Source: Streptomyces spororaveus
GTDB taxonomy: Bacteria; Actinomycetota; Actinomycetes; Streptomycetales; Streptomycetaceae
Length of the DNA: 64,000 nucleotides
NCBI RefSeq assembly: GCF_016755875.1
Contig: NZ_BNED01000005.1
Location: 6,028,001-6,092,000 of the forward strand
Reading direction: 5' to 3'
The notes below the pieces were generated by a model. It had not been told where the DNA came from. It saw only the letters and a list, made by a program, of their open reading frames with translations, and ran no database searches. The translations under genes and the position numbers were made by a program. This document shows, piece after piece, positions 52,157-61,992 of the stretch (the first letter of the stretch is position 1; the number at the start of each line of letters is the position of its first letter).

Positions 52157-53620
52157 TCACTGCCGGGGGAGCGGCTTGCCCGAGGTCGCGTCCAGCACCT
52201 TCCGGTCGCCCAGCGGCTGCTGCAGCGTCACCGTCAAGGACATCTCCTGCGCCAGCATGATGCAGGCCTGACCCGGCTTGTTCGGGGTGTCCGTGATCTT
52301 CACCAGGACCGACTCCGCCTGCTCCCGCGCCTCCACGGCGTAGGTGCTGCACACACTGCCCCAGAAGTTCACCGTCAGCTTCCGGTCGGCCTCCGCGTAC
52401 GAGAACCCGGGCACGGTCCGGCCGTCCTTCGGGCCGGGCGTGCTCTCCTGGGCCGCCGCCGGCTGCGCCACCGTGTGACCGGGCCCGCCGCCCTGGCCCG
52501 CCACCTCGAAGAGCCACGCCGGAACCAGGCCCTGCGCCCCGTTCACCGCGCCGGGCACCAGGCCGAGCACAGCGCCCTTCACGGTCTCCGTCCGCGGGGG
52601 CTTCATCGGCCGCGGCTCCGGGTTGCACGGCAGTGTGTCCGTGGCCGCCGCCGGGGTGTCCGCCGTCAGCGGGACCGCACTCGCGCATCCGCTGGGCTCG
52701 GGGTTGCCCTCACGGCCGCCCGACTTCGCATTCAGCCGGGCCAGTGCCTCCACGGCGCCGACCACCGGCTGCTCGGCGGCCCGTACCGGGGCCTTCAGCT
52801 CCCCGTTGCCCGCCACCACCGCGCCGTCGGAGCCGACGCTGACCTTCGTGGACCAGCCCTGCGTGGGCAGCCCGCCGACCACCGGGTCGGCGGCCACCAC
52901 CCGTACCGAACCCTGGGTGAGCCGGGCGTCCGACGAGGCTCCCTCCAGGCCCGCCGCGGCCAGCACGGGAGCCGCCGCGGCCTTGGCGGCCTCCTCCGAC
53001 ACCGGCTTGCCCGCGGGGGTCCCGCCGCCCGCACCCGCGCCGCCCGCGTCCTTCGGGAGGGTGGCCGGGCCGCAGGTGTCCTTGCCGCGCACACAGTCGT
53101 CACCGGCACCGCTGCCGCTGCCGTTGCCCGGCGCCTGGAAGCGGGCGAAGTTCCACGTGCCCGGCGCCGTGCGCGCCACCGTGAGCCGCGGCCCGGAGCC
53201 GTCGGCGGCCTCCCCGGCCAGCCAGACGTCCCCGCTCAGGCGCGGCTCGCCGGGCAGACCCAGGGCCGCCGCCAGGCGGGCCACCTCCGCCGAGGTGACC
53301 TCGCCGGAGAGCGCGTAGGTGGGCGCGGTGGCGGCCGGGGCCTCCGGAAGCTTCACATCGGCCCGGTAGACCACCCCGCCGCCGGACGGGTCGGGCTCCC
53401 CGGGCGCGATGCCCGGACCCGAGGGGTCTCCCGCGTCGCGGGGCGCGGAGGCCGCGCGCTCACCCGCACGGTGGCCCGAAGCACCGTCGCCGTAGGCCGT
53501 CGAGGCCCAGTACGCGCCGCCGCCGCCCGCCAGCAGGACGGCGGCCGCGATCGAGCCGACGGCCCAGGCGGGCCGCCGCCGTGTGCCGCGTGATGTGTCG
53601 TCGGGTCGTTCGCTGGTCAC
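52157..53620 (-). CDS. Membrane-anchored secreted protein, function unknown
   Basis: 487 residues. A short cytosolic Arg-rich N-terminus (SRGTRRRPAW) precedes one membrane segment (AVGSIAAAVLLAGGGGAYWA), then a long Ala/Gly/Pro-rich extracellular region. Four to six cysteines (DDCVRGKDTCGP, SGCASAV, LPCNPEP, SVCSTYAV, QACIML) suggest disulfides outside the cell. Its layout resembles actinobacterial proteins often found near cytochrome oxidase genes, but no family is recognised. GTG 53620 is preceded by AAGGAG at 7 nt. Confidence 0.8.
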   Translation of the reverse strand: MTSERPDDTSRGTRRRPAWAVGSIAAAVLLAGGGGAYWASTAYGDGASGHRAGERAASAPRDAGDPSGPGIAPGEPDPSGGGVVYRADVKLPEAPAATAPTYALSGEVTSAEVARLAAALGLPGEPRLSGDVWLAGEAADGSGPRLTVARTAPGTWNFARFQAPGNGSGSGAGDDCVRGKDTCGPATLPKDAGGAGAGGGTPAGKPVSEEAAKAAAAPVLAAAGLEGASSDARLTQGSVRVVAADPVVGGLPTQGWSTKVSVGSDGAVVAGNGELKAPVRAAEQPVVGAVEALARLNAKSGGREGNPEPSGCASAVPLTADTPAAATDTLPCNPEPRPMKPPRTETVKGAVLGLVPGAVNGAQGLVPAWLFEVAGQGGGPGHTVAQPAAAQESTPGPKDGRTVPGFSYAEADRKLTVNFWGSVCSTYAVEAREQAESVLVKITDTPNKPGQACIMLAQEMSLTVTLQQPLGDRKVLDATSGKPLPRQ

Positions 53621-53692
53621 CGCATCGCTCCTTCACCGGTCCCGTCGTACCTGATGCGGGTGTGACGGAGCGGGAGCGAAACCGGTTCCCTC

Positions 53693-53959
53693 CTACTGGT
53701 CCCCGTACACGGACGTGGAGGCGATCAGCCGCGCCGACGCGGGCGGAACGCTGATCCCGTGGATCTGCGAGGGGGCCACGCGCAGCGGCCGGGGGCCCGC
53801 CGGGACCGCCCAGTGCGGGGCCATCCGGGCACAGTCACCCAGCAGGCGGGCGAAACCGGGCTGCCGTGGGGCTTCCGCTCCGCGCTTGTCGGCGGTGTAC
53901 TCCGAGTAGCCGAAACCGTCGGTGTAGGTCATGAAGGCACCGTAGGCATCCAAGGTCAC
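53693..53959 (-). CDS. Small hypothetical protein
   Basis: 88 residues (LDAYGAFMTYTDGFGYSEYTADKRGAEAPRQPG core), with no signal, membrane segment or cysteine pair. The aromatic, non-repetitive N-terminal half and codon bias suggest a real gene. The GTG start at 53959 has no ribosome site and may be leaderless; ATG 53932 would be an alternative. It is divergent from the PfkB kinase gene. The weakest CDS call in this part. Confidence 0.5.
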   Translation of the reverse strand: MTLDAYGAFMTYTDGFGYSEYTADKRGAEAPRQPGFARLLGDCARMAPHWAVPAGPRPLRVAPSQIHGISVPPASARLIASTSVYGDQ

Positions 53960-54063
53960 GCGAAGAAAGACCTACTAAGGGGTAGTTTCGGGGGTACAGC
54001 CCAGGGGCGCTTACCGGGTAGTTTTGACTGTCCCTCGCCGTCCTCAGCAGGAGCGTCCACGCC

Positions 54064-55038
54064 GTGCGCATCGCAGTCACCGGCTCCATCGCCACCGACC
54101 ACCTCATGACCTTCCCCGGCCGTTTCGCCGACCAGCTGGTCGCGGACCAGCTGCACACGGTCTCCCTCTCCTTCCTCGTCGACAACCTCGACGTCCGTCG
54201 GGGCGGGGTCGGCCCGAACATCTGCTTCGGTATGGGGCAGCTCGGCAGCCGCCCGATCCTCGTCGGAGCCGCCGGCTCCGACTTCGACGAGTACCGCGCC
54301 TGGCTGGACCGGCACGGCGTCGACACCGAGTCCGTCCGGATCTCCGAGGTCCTGCACACCGCGCGCTTCGTGTGCACCACGGACTCCGACCACAACCAGA
54401 TCGGCTCCTTCTACACGGGCGCGATGAGCGAGGCCCGGCAGATCGAGCTGAAGGCCGTCGCCGACCGGGTGGGCGGGCTCGACCTGGTCCTGATCGGCGC
54501 GGACGACCCCGAGGCGATGCTGCGCCACACGGAGGAGTGCCGCACGCGCGGGATCCCCTTCGCCGCCGACTTCTCGCAGCAGATCGCCCGGATGGACGGC
54601 GACAACATCCGCACCCTGATGGAGGGCGCGACCTTTCTCTTCTCGAACGAGTACGAGAAGGGCCTCATCGAGTCGAAGTCCGGCTGGACCGACGAGGAGA
54701 TCCTGTCGAAGGTCGGCACCCGTGTGACCACGCTGGGCTCGAACGGCGTCAGGATCGAGCGCGTCGGCGAGGCCCCGATCGTGGTCGGCTGCCCCGAGGA
54801 GACCGCGAAGGTCGACCCGACGGGTGTCGGCGACGCGTTCCGCGCCGGGTTCCTGACCGGTCTGGGCTGGGGGGTCGGGCTGGAGCGCGCGGCGCAGCTG
54901 GGCTGCATGCTCGCGACGCTGGTCATCGAGACCCTGGGCACGCAGGAGTACACCCTGGCCCGGGCCCACTTCATGGAGCGCTTCACCAAGGCCTACGGCG
55001 ACGAAGCCGCGGCGGAGGTCCGCGCCCACCTCTCCTGA
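54064..55038 (+). CDS. PfkB family carbohydrate/nucleoside kinase (adenosine kinase-like)
   Basis: 324 residues. The N-terminus MRIAVTGSIATDHLMTFPG, the glycine pair RRGGVGPNICFGMGQLG and the C-terminal signature KVDPTGVGDAFRAGFLTGLGWG (catalytic Asp in the GAGD-like GVGD motif) define the PfkB fold. Actinobacterial relatives of this length act on adenosine, but ribose or another sugar is possible. GTG 54064 has AGGAG 11 nt upstream. GGGTAGTTT occurs twice upstream (53980 and 54016). Confidence 0.9.
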   Translation: MRIAVTGSIATDHLMTFPGRFADQLVADQLHTVSLSFLVDNLDVRRGGVGPNICFGMGQLGSRPILVGAAGSDFDEYRAWLDRHGVDTESVRISEVLHTARFVCTTDSDHNQIGSFYTGAMSEARQIELKAVADRVGGLDLVLIGADDPEAMLRHTEECRTRGIPFAADFSQQIARMDGDNIRTLMEGATFLFSNEYEKGLIESKSGWTDEEILSKVGTRVTTLGSNGVRIERVGEAPIVVGCPEETAKVDPTGVGDAFRAGFLTGLGWGVGLERAAQLGCMLATLVIETLGTQEYTLARAHFMERFTKAYGDEAAAEVRAHLS

Positions 55039-55051
55039 CCCGGGCCGCATC

Positions 55052-55161
55052 CAGCCCCTCCGGCGTTTGAGGAGCGGGTCCGGGCGGAGCCCGGTGCCCG
55101 GCGGAGCCGGGTTTCCTGGGGCTCCGCCCCAGACCCCGCGCCTCAAACGCCGGCGAGGCTG
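55052..55161. repeat. Intergenic palindromic repeat, full copy
   Basis: CAGCCCCTCCGGCGTTTGAGG (55052-55072) pairs with 55141-55161, one mismatch apart, and the region between holds further GGAGCC/GGCTCC pairing, making a hairpin of about 110 bp. It lies between convergent genes and may also terminate them. The right arm recurs at 34763-34790. Its core is familiar from Streptomyces intergenic regions. Confidence 0.75.
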
Positions 55162-55171
55162 AAACGTGCCG

Positions 55172-56551
55172 TCAGACGGCTCGGCGGACCGTGTACGCCG
55201 AGCCGACCTCGCGGGGGGTCTCGCCCACATACGTGTGGCCCCGCATCGCGCACCACGCCGGGATGTCCAGCCGGGCCACCTCGTCGTCGGAGACGACCGT
55301 GACCGTGCCGCCCACGGGGACCGTCACGATGGCCCGGGCCAGCTCGATCACCGGCTGCGGGCACCGCAGCCCCAGCGCGTCGAGCTCCAGGGAGTCCGCC
55401 ACCGGAGCCACCGGCGGGGGCTCCGACACGCCGAGCCGTTCCCGTACGTCCGCCACCGCGCGCGGCAGCACCTCCAGGAACGCGTTGACCTCCTCCGCCG
55501 GGGTCCCCGGCGGCAGGGACACCCGTACGTTCCCCTCCGACAGCACGCCCATCGCCCGCAGCACGTGACTGGGGGTCAGCGTGGAGCTCGTGCACGAGGA
55601 GCCCGAGGAGACCGAGAAGCCGGCCCGGTCCAGCTCGTGCAGCAGCGTCTCCCCGTCGACGTACAGACAGGAGAAGGTGACCAGGTGCGGCAGGCGCCGC
55701 TCCGGATCGCCCACCACCTCCACGTCCGGGACCAGCCGCACCACCCGTCGCCGGATGCGGTCCACCAGGATCCGCAGTCGCGCCGCCTCCGCGTCCGCCT
55801 CGGCCCGTACGGCCCGCAGGGAGGCCGCCGCGGCCACGATCGCCGGCAGGTTCGTGAAACCGGGGGAGCGCCCCGACTCCCGCTCGTCCGCCGGGCCTTG
55901 AGGGGAGAAGCGCACCCCCTTGCGGACCGCCAGCAGGCCGACTCCGGGCGGCCCGCCCCATTTGTGTGCACTCGCGGCCAGGACGGACCAGGCTCCCTCC
56001 ACCGGTCCCCAGCCCAGCGACTGGGCCGCGTCCACGAGCAGGGGCACCCCGGCCGCCCCGCAGATCTCGGCGACCTCCGCCACCGGCTGGACCGTGCCCA
56101 CCTCGTGGTTGGCGGACTGGAGGCAGGCGAGGGCGCTCTCGGGGACCAGCGCGTCCGCGTAGGCGGCGGGCGACACCGCGCCCCACCGGTCCACCGGAAC
56201 CTCGGTCACCGTCCCGCCGCGCGCCTCGTGCACTTCGGCCGCGTGCAATACAGAACTGTGTTCGACCGCCGATACGACCAGATGACTTCCGACGCGCCGG
56301 CGGCCCGCGAGGACCCCCGCCACTCCCGTGTGAACCGCGTGCGTCCCCGAAGGAGTGAACACGAGCTCGTCGGCCCGGCATCCCACGGCCTCCGCGGCGG
56401 CCTCCCGCGCCGCGTCGAGCAACAGCCGGGCGCGCCTTCCCTCCCGGTACAGCCGGGCAGGATCGGCCCAGCCCTCGTCCAGGGAGGCCTGCAACGCCTG
56501 GCGGGCCACGGGGTGCAGGGGAGCGGCGGACGCGCTGTCGAAGTACGGCAT
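55172..56551 (-). CDS. Cysteine desulfurase fused to a C-terminal TusA-type sulfur-carrier domain
   Basis: 459 residues. Residues 1-375 are a NifS/IscS-type PLP enzyme: SAVEHSS, Schiff-base Lys197 in ASAHKWGG and the mobile catalytic loop Cys320 in SSGSSCTSS. Residues about 388-459 are a TusA domain with the sulfur-accepting Cys397 in LRCPQPVIELARA. The enzyme would remove sulfur from cysteine and pass it within the same polypeptide to the TusA cysteine, then to an unknown acceptor. It lies between the kinase gene and the cytochrome oxidase genes. Confidence 0.92.
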   Translation of the reverse strand: MPYFDSASAAPLHPVARQALQASLDEGWADPARLYREGRRARLLLDAAREAAAEAVGCRADELVFTPSGTHAVHTGVAGVLAGRRRVGSHLVVSAVEHSSVLHAAEVHEARGGTVTEVPVDRWGAVSPAAYADALVPESALACLQSANHEVGTVQPVAEVAEICGAAGVPLLVDAAQSLGWGPVEGAWSVLAASAHKWGGPPGVGLLAVRKGVRFSPQGPADERESGRSPGFTNLPAIVAAAASLRAVRAEADAEAARLRILVDRIRRRVVRLVPDVEVVGDPERRLPHLVTFSCLYVDGETLLHELDRAGFSVSSGSSCTSSTLTPSHVLRAMGVLSEGNVRVSLPPGTPAEEVNAFLEVLPRAVADVRERLGVSEPPPVAPVADSLELDALGLRCPQPVIELARAIVTVPVGGTVTVVSDDEVARLDIPAWCAMRGHTYVGETPREVGSAYTVRRAV

Positions 56552-56725
56552 CCGGTCACGCTAACCCCGGACCCGCAGCGTTCGAGGTCAGGGGGCGTCA
56601 GATGTGCCCCGGAGCCCGCCATTCAGGGCCATTCGCACCGTCCCCCGGACGGCGGATCCATCCCTTCGGGGGCAGTAGCGGCGCGTTGGGCACCCTCCCC
56701 GCGCGACCCCAAATAGCGTCCAGTA

Positions 56726-56754
56726 GGGTTTGGTCCGCATAAACATCCAAACCC
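56726..56754. promoter_or_regulatory. Inverted repeat upstream of ctaC
   Basis: GGGTTTGG (56726-56733) and CCAAACCC (56747-56754) lie 13 nt apart, about 80 bp before ctaC. It could be an operator or a leader hairpin for the cytochrome oxidase unit. Confidence 0.4.
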
Positions 56755-56834
56755 CTGCCTGCGTCAGGGCCGGCGACCGACCCGAACACGGCCGCGGCCG
56801 GCCGCGCGGGCCGAGACTCTCGGGAAGGCGCTAC

Positions 56835-57809
56835 GTGAGTCCCTACGGCTCCGACCGCTCGCCGCGGCGCCCGATGCGGCGGAAGCTGCTGCAGGCGCTG
56901 ACTGCGGGCGTGGTCCTGGCGACCGCCACTGGTTGCTCGTATACATGGAAAGACTTCCCCCGCCTCGGAATGCCGACTCCGGTAACCGAGGAGGCGCCGC
57001 GCATCCTCTCCCTGTGGCAGGGATCCTGGGCGGCCGCGCTGGTCACGGGCATCCTCGTGTGGGGCCTGATCATCTGGAGCGTCATCTTCCACCGGCGCAG
57101 CCGGACGAAGATCGAGGTTCCCGCGCAGACCCGGTACAACATGCCCATCGAGGCGCTGTACACCGTGGTCCCGCTCATCATCGTCTCGGTGCTCTTCTAC
57201 TTCACCGCTCGTGACGAGTCGAAGCTCCTGGCCCTCACCCCGAAGCCGCCGCACACGATCAACGTGATCGGCTTCCAGTGGAGCTGGGGCTTCAACTACG
57301 TCGAGAACGTCGACGGTGACGGGGCGACCCCGGCGAAGAACGAGGTCCCCAAGGAGCTCGCCTCCATTCCGGACCGCTTCACCAAGGACTTCCCGGCGGG
57401 CGCCGAGGGCGTCTACCAGAAGGGTGTCCCCGGCGACCGGAACCCGCAGACGGGCAACCCGGGTCCGACCCTGGTTCTCCCCAAGGGCGAGAAGGTCCGT
57501 TTCATCCTGTCGTCGAACGACGTGATCCACTCCTTCTGGGTGGTCCCGTTCCTGTTCAAGCAGGACGTCATCCCGGGCCACACCAACGTCTTCGAGGTCA
57601 CCCCGTCCGAATACGGCACCTTCATGGGCAAGTGCGCCGAGCTCTGCGGCGTCGACCACTCCCGGATGCTCTTCAACGTCAAGGTGGTCTCCCCTGAGGA
57701 GTACCGGGCGTACCTGAAGGGTCTGGCGGAGAAGGGTCAGACCGGCTACCTCCCGGCCGGTATCCAGCAGACCGACCCGGCCCGGAATGCGGAAGTGAAC
57801 AAACTGTGA
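56835..57809 (+). CDS. ctaC: Cytochrome c oxidase subunit II (CtaC)
   Basis: CtaC carries the binuclear CuA centre of the aa3 oxidase, which takes electrons from the bc1 complex. About 324 residues. The signal ends in a lipobox-like VVLATATGC, two membrane segments follow ([18 protein letters not shown] and [14 protein letters not shown]), then the cupredoxin domain with WSWGF and the CuA motif [12 protein letters not shown] (C-x3-C-x3-H). GTG 56835 has GGAAGG 6 nt upstream. The stop overlaps ctaD by 4 bp. Confidence 0.97.
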   Translation: MSPYGSDRSPRRPMRRKLLQALTAGVVLATATGCSYTWKDFPRLGMPTPVTEEAPRILSLWQGSWAAALVTGILVWGLIIWSVIFHRRSRTKIEVPAQTRYNMPIEALYTVVPLIIVSVLFYFTARDESKLLALTPKPPHTINVIGFQWSWGFNYVENVDGDGATPAKNEVPKELASIPDRFTKDFPAGAEGVYQKGVPGDRNPQTGNPGPTLVLPKGEKVRFILSSNDVIHSFWVVPFLFKQDVIPGHTNVFEVTPSEYGTFMGKCAELCGVDHSRMLFNVKVVSPEEYRAYLKGLAEKGQTGYLPAGIQQTDPARNAEVNKL

Positions 57810-59536
57810 GCATCCTCAACGAATCCCAGGGTGCCGCCGCCGACTCGTATGAGAACGAGCTGCCGGTACGGCGCAAGCAGCCGGGCAATGTGGTCGTGAA
57901 GTGGATGACCACGACCGACCACAAGACCATCGGCACGATGTACCTGGTCACGTCGTTCGTGTTCTTCATCATCGGCGGCCTGCTGGCGCTCTTCATGCGC
58001 GCCGAGCTGGCCCGTCCGGGCACGCAGATCATGTCGAACGAGCAGTTCAACCAGGCGTTCACCATGCATGGCACGATCATGCTGCTGATGTTCGCCACCC
58101 CGCTCTTCGCGGGCTTCGCGAACTGGATCATGCCGCTGCAGATCGGCGCGCCCGACGTGGCGTTCCCGCGGCTGAACATGTTCGCGTACTGGCTGTACCT
58201 CTTCGGCTCGACCATCGCGGTGGCCGGCTTCGTCACGCCGAACGGCGCCGCCGACTTCGGCTGGTTCGCCTACTCCCCGCTGTCGGACGCGGTCCGTTCG
58301 CCGGGCATCGGCGCCGACATGTGGATCATGGGTCTGGCCTTCTCCGGCTTCGGCACGATCCTCGGCTCGGTCAACTTCATCACCACGATCATCTGCATGC
58401 GCGCTCCCGGCATGACGATGTTCCGCATGCCGATCTTCACCTGGAACGTGCTGCTGACCGGTGTCCTGGTCCTGCTCGCCTTCCCGGTGCTGGCCGCCGC
58501 ACTCTTCGCGCTGGAGGCCGACCGCAAGTTCGGTGCGCATGTGTTCGATGCCGCGAACGGCGGTGCCTTGCTATGGCAACACCTCTTCTGGTTCTTCGGG
58601 CATCCAGAGGTGTACATCATCGCGCTGCCGTTCTTCGGAATCGTCTCCGAGATCATCCCGGTCTTCAGCCGTAAGCCGATGTTCGGTTACATCGGCCTGA
58701 TCGCCGCGACGATCGCGATCGCCGGCCTCTCGGTGACCGTGTGGGCCCACCACATGTACGTCACCGGCGGTGTGCTGCTGCCGTTCTTCTCCTTCATGAC
58801 CTTCCTGATCGCGGTACCGACCGGTGTGAAGTTCTTCAACTGGATCGGCACCATGTGGAAGGGCTCGCTGTCCTTCGAGACCCCGATGCTCTGGACGATC
58901 GGCTTCCTGGTCACCTTCACCTTCGGTGGTCTGACCGGCGTCATCCTGGCCTCGCCCCCGATGGACTTCCACGTCTCCGACTCGTACTTCGTCGTCGCGC
59001 ACTTCCACTACGTCGTCTTCGGCACCGTGGTGTTCGCGATGTTCGCCGGCTTCCACTTCTGGTGGCCGAAGTTCACGGGCAAGATGCTGGACGAGCGCCT
59101 CGGCAAGATGACGTTCTGGACGCTGTTCATCGGCTTCCACGGCACCTTCCTGGTGCAGCACTGGCTCGGTGCCGAGGGCATGCCGCGTCGTTACGCGGAC
59201 TACCTCGCCGCCGACGGTTTCACCGCGCTGAACACGATCTCGACGATCAGCTCGTTCGTGCTCGGCCTGTCGATGCTGCCGTTCATGTACAACGTCTGGA
59301 AGACGGCCAAGTACGGCAAGAAGATCGAGGTCGACGACCCGTGGGGTTACGGCCGTTCGCTGGAGTGGGCGACCTCCTGCCCGCCGCCGCGGCACAACTT
59401 CCTCACCCTGCCGCGGATCCGTTCCGAGTCGCCGGCGTTCGATCTGCACCACCCTGAGATCGCGGCCCTCGACCACCTTGAGGACCACAGCGTCGCCGCC
59501 AAGGCCGTCACCGGTGGCAAGGAGGCCGGCAAGTGA
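57806..59536 (+). CDS. ctaD: Cytochrome c oxidase subunit I (CtaD)
   Basis: The catalytic subunit reduces oxygen at the haem a3-CuB site and pumps protons. 576 residues with twelve hydrophobic segments; [10 protein letters not shown] holds the CuB histidine and cross-linked tyrosine, WAHHMYVTG the two further CuB histidines, and HFHYVVFGT the haem ligands. GTG 57806 overlaps the ctaC stop (GTGA). Confidence 0.98.
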   Translation: MSILNESQGAAADSYENELPVRRKQPGNVVVKWMTTTDHKTIGTMYLVTSFVFFIIGGLLALFMRAELARPGTQIMSNEQFNQAFTMHGTIMLLMFATPLFAGFANWIMPLQIGAPDVAFPRLNMFAYWLYLFGSTIAVAGFVTPNGAADFGWFAYSPLSDAVRSPGIGADMWIMGLAFSGFGTILGSVNFITTIICMRAPGMTMFRMPIFTWNVLLTGVLVLLAFPVLAAALFALEADRKFGAHVFDAANGGALLWQHLFWFFGHPEVYIIALPFFGIVSEIIPVFSRKPMFGYIGLIAATIAIAGLSVTVWAHHMYVTGGVLLPFFSFMTFLIAVPTGVKFFNWIGTMWKGSLSFETPMLWTIGFLVTFTFGGLTGVILASPPMDFHVSDSYFVVAHFHYVVFGTVVFAMFAGFHFWWPKFTGKMLDERLGKMTFWTLFIGFHGTFLVQHWLGAEGMPRRYADYLAADGFTALNTISTISSFVLGLSMLPFMYNVWKTAKYGKKIEVDDPWGYGRSLEWATSCPPPRHNFLTLPRIRSESPAFDLHHPEIAALDHLEDHSVAAKAVTGGKEAGK

Positions 59537-59931
59537 AGATCCAGGGCAAGATGTTCCTCTGGCTCTCCTTCTTCATCCTGATCATGGCCGTCGTGTACGG
59601 CGTGTGGTCGAAGGAGCCCGTCGGTACCACCGCGCTCTTCCTGGCCTTCGGCCTGAGCGTCATGATCGGCTACTACCTGGCCTTCACGGCCAAGCGCGTG
59701 GACGAGATGGCCCAGGACAACCTGGAGGCCGACGTCGCCGACGAGGCGGGCGAGCTGGGGTTCTTCTCCCCGCACAGCTGGCAGCCGCTCTCGCTGGGCA
59801 TCGGCGGTGCGCTCGCCTTCATGGGCGTCATCTTCGGCTGGTGGCTCATGTACTTCTCGGCCCCGATCATCATGATCGGCCTGTGGGGCTGGGTGTACGA
59901 GTACTACCGCGGTGAGAACCAGAACCAGTAG
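59533..59931 (+). CDS. ctaF: Cytochrome c oxidase polypeptide IV (CtaF)
   Basis: 132 residues with about four hydrophobic segments ([69 protein letters not shown]). This small actinobacterial oxidase subunit stabilises the aa3 complex and lacks metal ligands. The GTG start overlaps the ctaD stop. A UUCG-capped hairpin follows. Confidence 0.95.
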   Translation: MKIQGKMFLWLSFFILIMAVVYGVWSKEPVGTTALFLAFGLSVMIGYYLAFTAKRVDEMAQDNLEADVADEAGELGFFSPHSWQPLSLGIGGALAFMGVIFGWWLMYFSAPIIMIGLWGWVYEYYRGENQNQ

Positions 59932-59963
59932 CAGCACCCGCGCGGCCGCGCCGCGCGTCACCT

Positions 59964-60001
59964 GGGGCCCGGGCCCCTCCTTCGGGAGGAGCCCGGGCCC
60001 C
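59964..60001 (+). terminator. ctaCDF terminator with UUCG loop
   Basis: GGGGCCCGGGC (59964-59974) pairs with GCCCGGGCCCC (59991-60001); CCTCC-TTCG-GGAGG forms the tip. TCGTTT follows. Confidence 0.85.
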
Positions 60002-60056
60002 TCGTTTGCAGTCATCCCGCGCGCCGTAATTGTCATATCTTCATAGCGTTGGCTCC

Positions 60057-61304
60057 ATGAAGCACTCACCGCGTCTTTGGACGGTACTCAGCTGCTCCCT
60101 GCTGGTCGCGTCCCTCGGGGCCGGCGCCACCGCATGCGGGTCCGGCGACAAGAACCCGCTGTCAGCCCGCCCGTACGACGCGGGCGATCAGGTCGCCTTC
60201 AACCAGAGCGCCGGCAGCCGCCCCGTGGACCCCGACCGGCCCCTCGAAATCACCGCCAAGAGCGGCGGTGGCCGGATCACCGACGTGCTGGCCGTGGACA
60301 CCCACGGCCGCCGCCTGGCGGGCGAACTGAGCGCCAAGGGGGACCGCTGGCACAGCACCACCCCGATGGCCTCCGGTGTCCGCTACACAGTCACCGTGAG
60401 CACCGAGGACGAGCGGGGCGCCCCGGGGCAGCGCACGCTCGCCTTCGACACCACCCCGTCCAAGGGGATCCTGAAGATCGAGTTCGGCCCGGACGAGGGC
60501 AAGTACGGCGTCGGGCAGCCCCTCACCGCCGAACTCAGCGAGCCCGTCAAGGACAAGGCCGCCCGCGCCATCGTGGAACGGGGCCTGGTCGTCGACACCC
60601 CGCCCGGCGTCGAGGGCGCCTGGCACTGGGTGGACGACAAGAACCTCCACTACCGCCCGAAGGAGTACTGGCCCGCCAACTCCGAGGTCTCCGTACGGAG
60701 CAACCTGGAGGGCGTCAGGATCACCGACGAGCTCCACGGAGCCGTCGCCAAGCCGCTGAAGCTGGAGATCGGGGACCGGGTCGAGGTCACCACCGACGCC
60801 TCCTCGCACTACCTCACGTTCAAGCGCAACGGAGAAGTGATCAACACCATTCCGGTGACCACCGGAAAGCCCGGCTTCTCCACCCGCAACGGCATCAAGG
60901 TGGTGCTGGGCAAGCAGTACTTCGTACAGATGCGCGGCGACACCGTCGGCATCGGCGGCAGCGAGTACTACAACCTGCCCGTCTACTACGCCACCCGCGT
61001 CACCTGGAGTGGTGAATACGTCCACGCCGCGCCGTGGTCCGTCGGCTCCCAGGGCTACGAGAACGTCAGCCACGGGTGCACGGGCATGAGCACCGGCAAC
61101 GCCGCCTGGTTCTACGAGAACATCACCGAGGGCGACATCGTCAAGGTGATCAACAGCATCGGCGACGACATGGACACCTTCGGCAACGGCTTCGGCGACT
61201 GGAACATGGACTGGAAGGACTGGCGCCAGGGCAGCGCCCTGCTCAAGGGCACCCAGGAAGGCCGCAGTCCGGTCGACCAGGCCCGCCTGCGCCCCACCGT
61301 CTAG
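60057..61304 (+). CDS. L,D-transpeptidase lipoprotein with Ig-like domains
   Basis: 415 residues. The signal peptide ends in GATAC, a lipobox. Two Ig-like domains (about residues 45-235; SGVRYTVTVSTED) precede the YkuD domain, whose catalytic motif SHGCTGMSTGNAAW has His and Cys in the order expected (SHGC), with T-G in place of the common V-R. It makes 3-3 peptidoglycan cross-links or attaches proteins to the wall. It resembles mycobacterial LdtMt2. ATG 60057 lacks a clear ribosome site. Confidence 0.93.
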   Translation: MKHSPRLWTVLSCSLLVASLGAGATACGSGDKNPLSARPYDAGDQVAFNQSAGSRPVDPDRPLEITAKSGGGRITDVLAVDTHGRRLAGELSAKGDRWHSTTPMASGVRYTVTVSTEDERGAPGQRTLAFDTTPSKGILKIEFGPDEGKYGVGQPLTAELSEPVKDKAARAIVERGLVVDTPPGVEGAWHWVDDKNLHYRPKEYWPANSEVSVRSNLEGVRITDELHGAVAKPLKLEIGDRVEVTTDASSHYLTFKRNGEVINTIPVTTGKPGFSTRNGIKVVLGKQYFVQMRGDTVGIGGSEYYNLPVYYATRVTWSGEYVHAAPWSVGSQGYENVSHGCTGMSTGNAAWFYENITEGDIVKVINSIGDDMDTFGNGFGDWNMDWKDWRQGSALLKGTQEGRSPVDQARLRPTV

Positions 61305-61315
61305 GCCGCCGGCCC

Positions 61316-61340
61316 CTCCCCCCGGACGCCCCGGGGGGAG
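61316..61340 (+). terminator. Terminator of the L,D-transpeptidase gene
   Basis: CTCCCCCCGG (61316-61325) pairs exactly with CCGGGGGGAG (61331-61340) around a 5-nt loop, 12 bp after the stop. Confidence 0.8.
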
Positions 61341-61402
61341 TGATCCCGGCTCCCTTCACCCGTAAGGCCCCCTGCGGGGCGCGTACGGGCCCGCGGGACG
61401 TA

Positions 61403-61804
61403 TCAGGCGTCCAGGGACAGACGGGTCCTCAGGAGGCCCGCCAGGGTGTCCGCGAACGGCACCGGGTCCACCGGAAGGGTCACGGCGGCGTCCGCGCGGC
61501 TCCACGTGGCCAGCCAGGCGTCCTGGGGGCGCCCCATCAGCAGCAGCACCGGCGGACACCGGAAGATCTCGTCCTTGATCTGCCGGCACACGCCCATGCC
61601 CCCGGCCGGAACCGCCTCGCCGTCCAGCACGCACACGTCGACACCGCCCGCGTCCAGCTCCGTCAGGACCGCCGGCAGCGTCGCGCACTCCAGGAACTCC
61701 ACCGGCGGCAGGTCCGCGGCGGGCCTGCGTCCTGCCGCCAGCCGCACCTGCTCCCGGGTGCCCGCGTCGTCGCTGTAGACCAGAACCCGCGCAGTCGCCC
61801 GCAT
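61403..61804 (-). CDS. Stand-alone degenerate receiver-domain protein
   Basis: 133 residues with only a CheY-like fold. The acidic pocket is partly kept (SDD, Asp12-Asp13) and a candidate phosphoacceptor Asp61 sits in VCVLDGEA. The conserved Ser/Thr after beta-4 is missing (LLLMGRP) and the conserved Lys is replaced by Val112 (TLPVDP), so phosphorylation-driven switching is doubtful. There is no output domain. ATG 61804 follows GAGGAAC. Located between the transpeptidase and ctaE, without a kinase. Confidence 0.75.
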   Translation of the reverse strand: MRATARVLVYSDDAGTREQVRLAAGRRPAADLPPVEFLECATLPAVLTELDAGGVDVCVLDGEAVPAGGMGVCRQIKDEIFRCPPVLLLMGRPQDAWLATWSRADAAVTLPVDPVPFADTLAGLLRTRLSLDA

Positions 61805-61992
61805 TTCGTTCCTCCACGTGGCCGTGAATCACGTTGATGTTGCGCGGGATGCTACTCCTCCCGGTGCGCCGTCAACATCGGTTCGAACATGTCGCAGGTG
61901 ACCGCGGGCGGGGGTCATCTGATGGGCCGTTCGGGCCTTGCACACGCCCCTGACACTCCGAACGGCACCCCCCGGGGTGAGGGCGGGATAAG

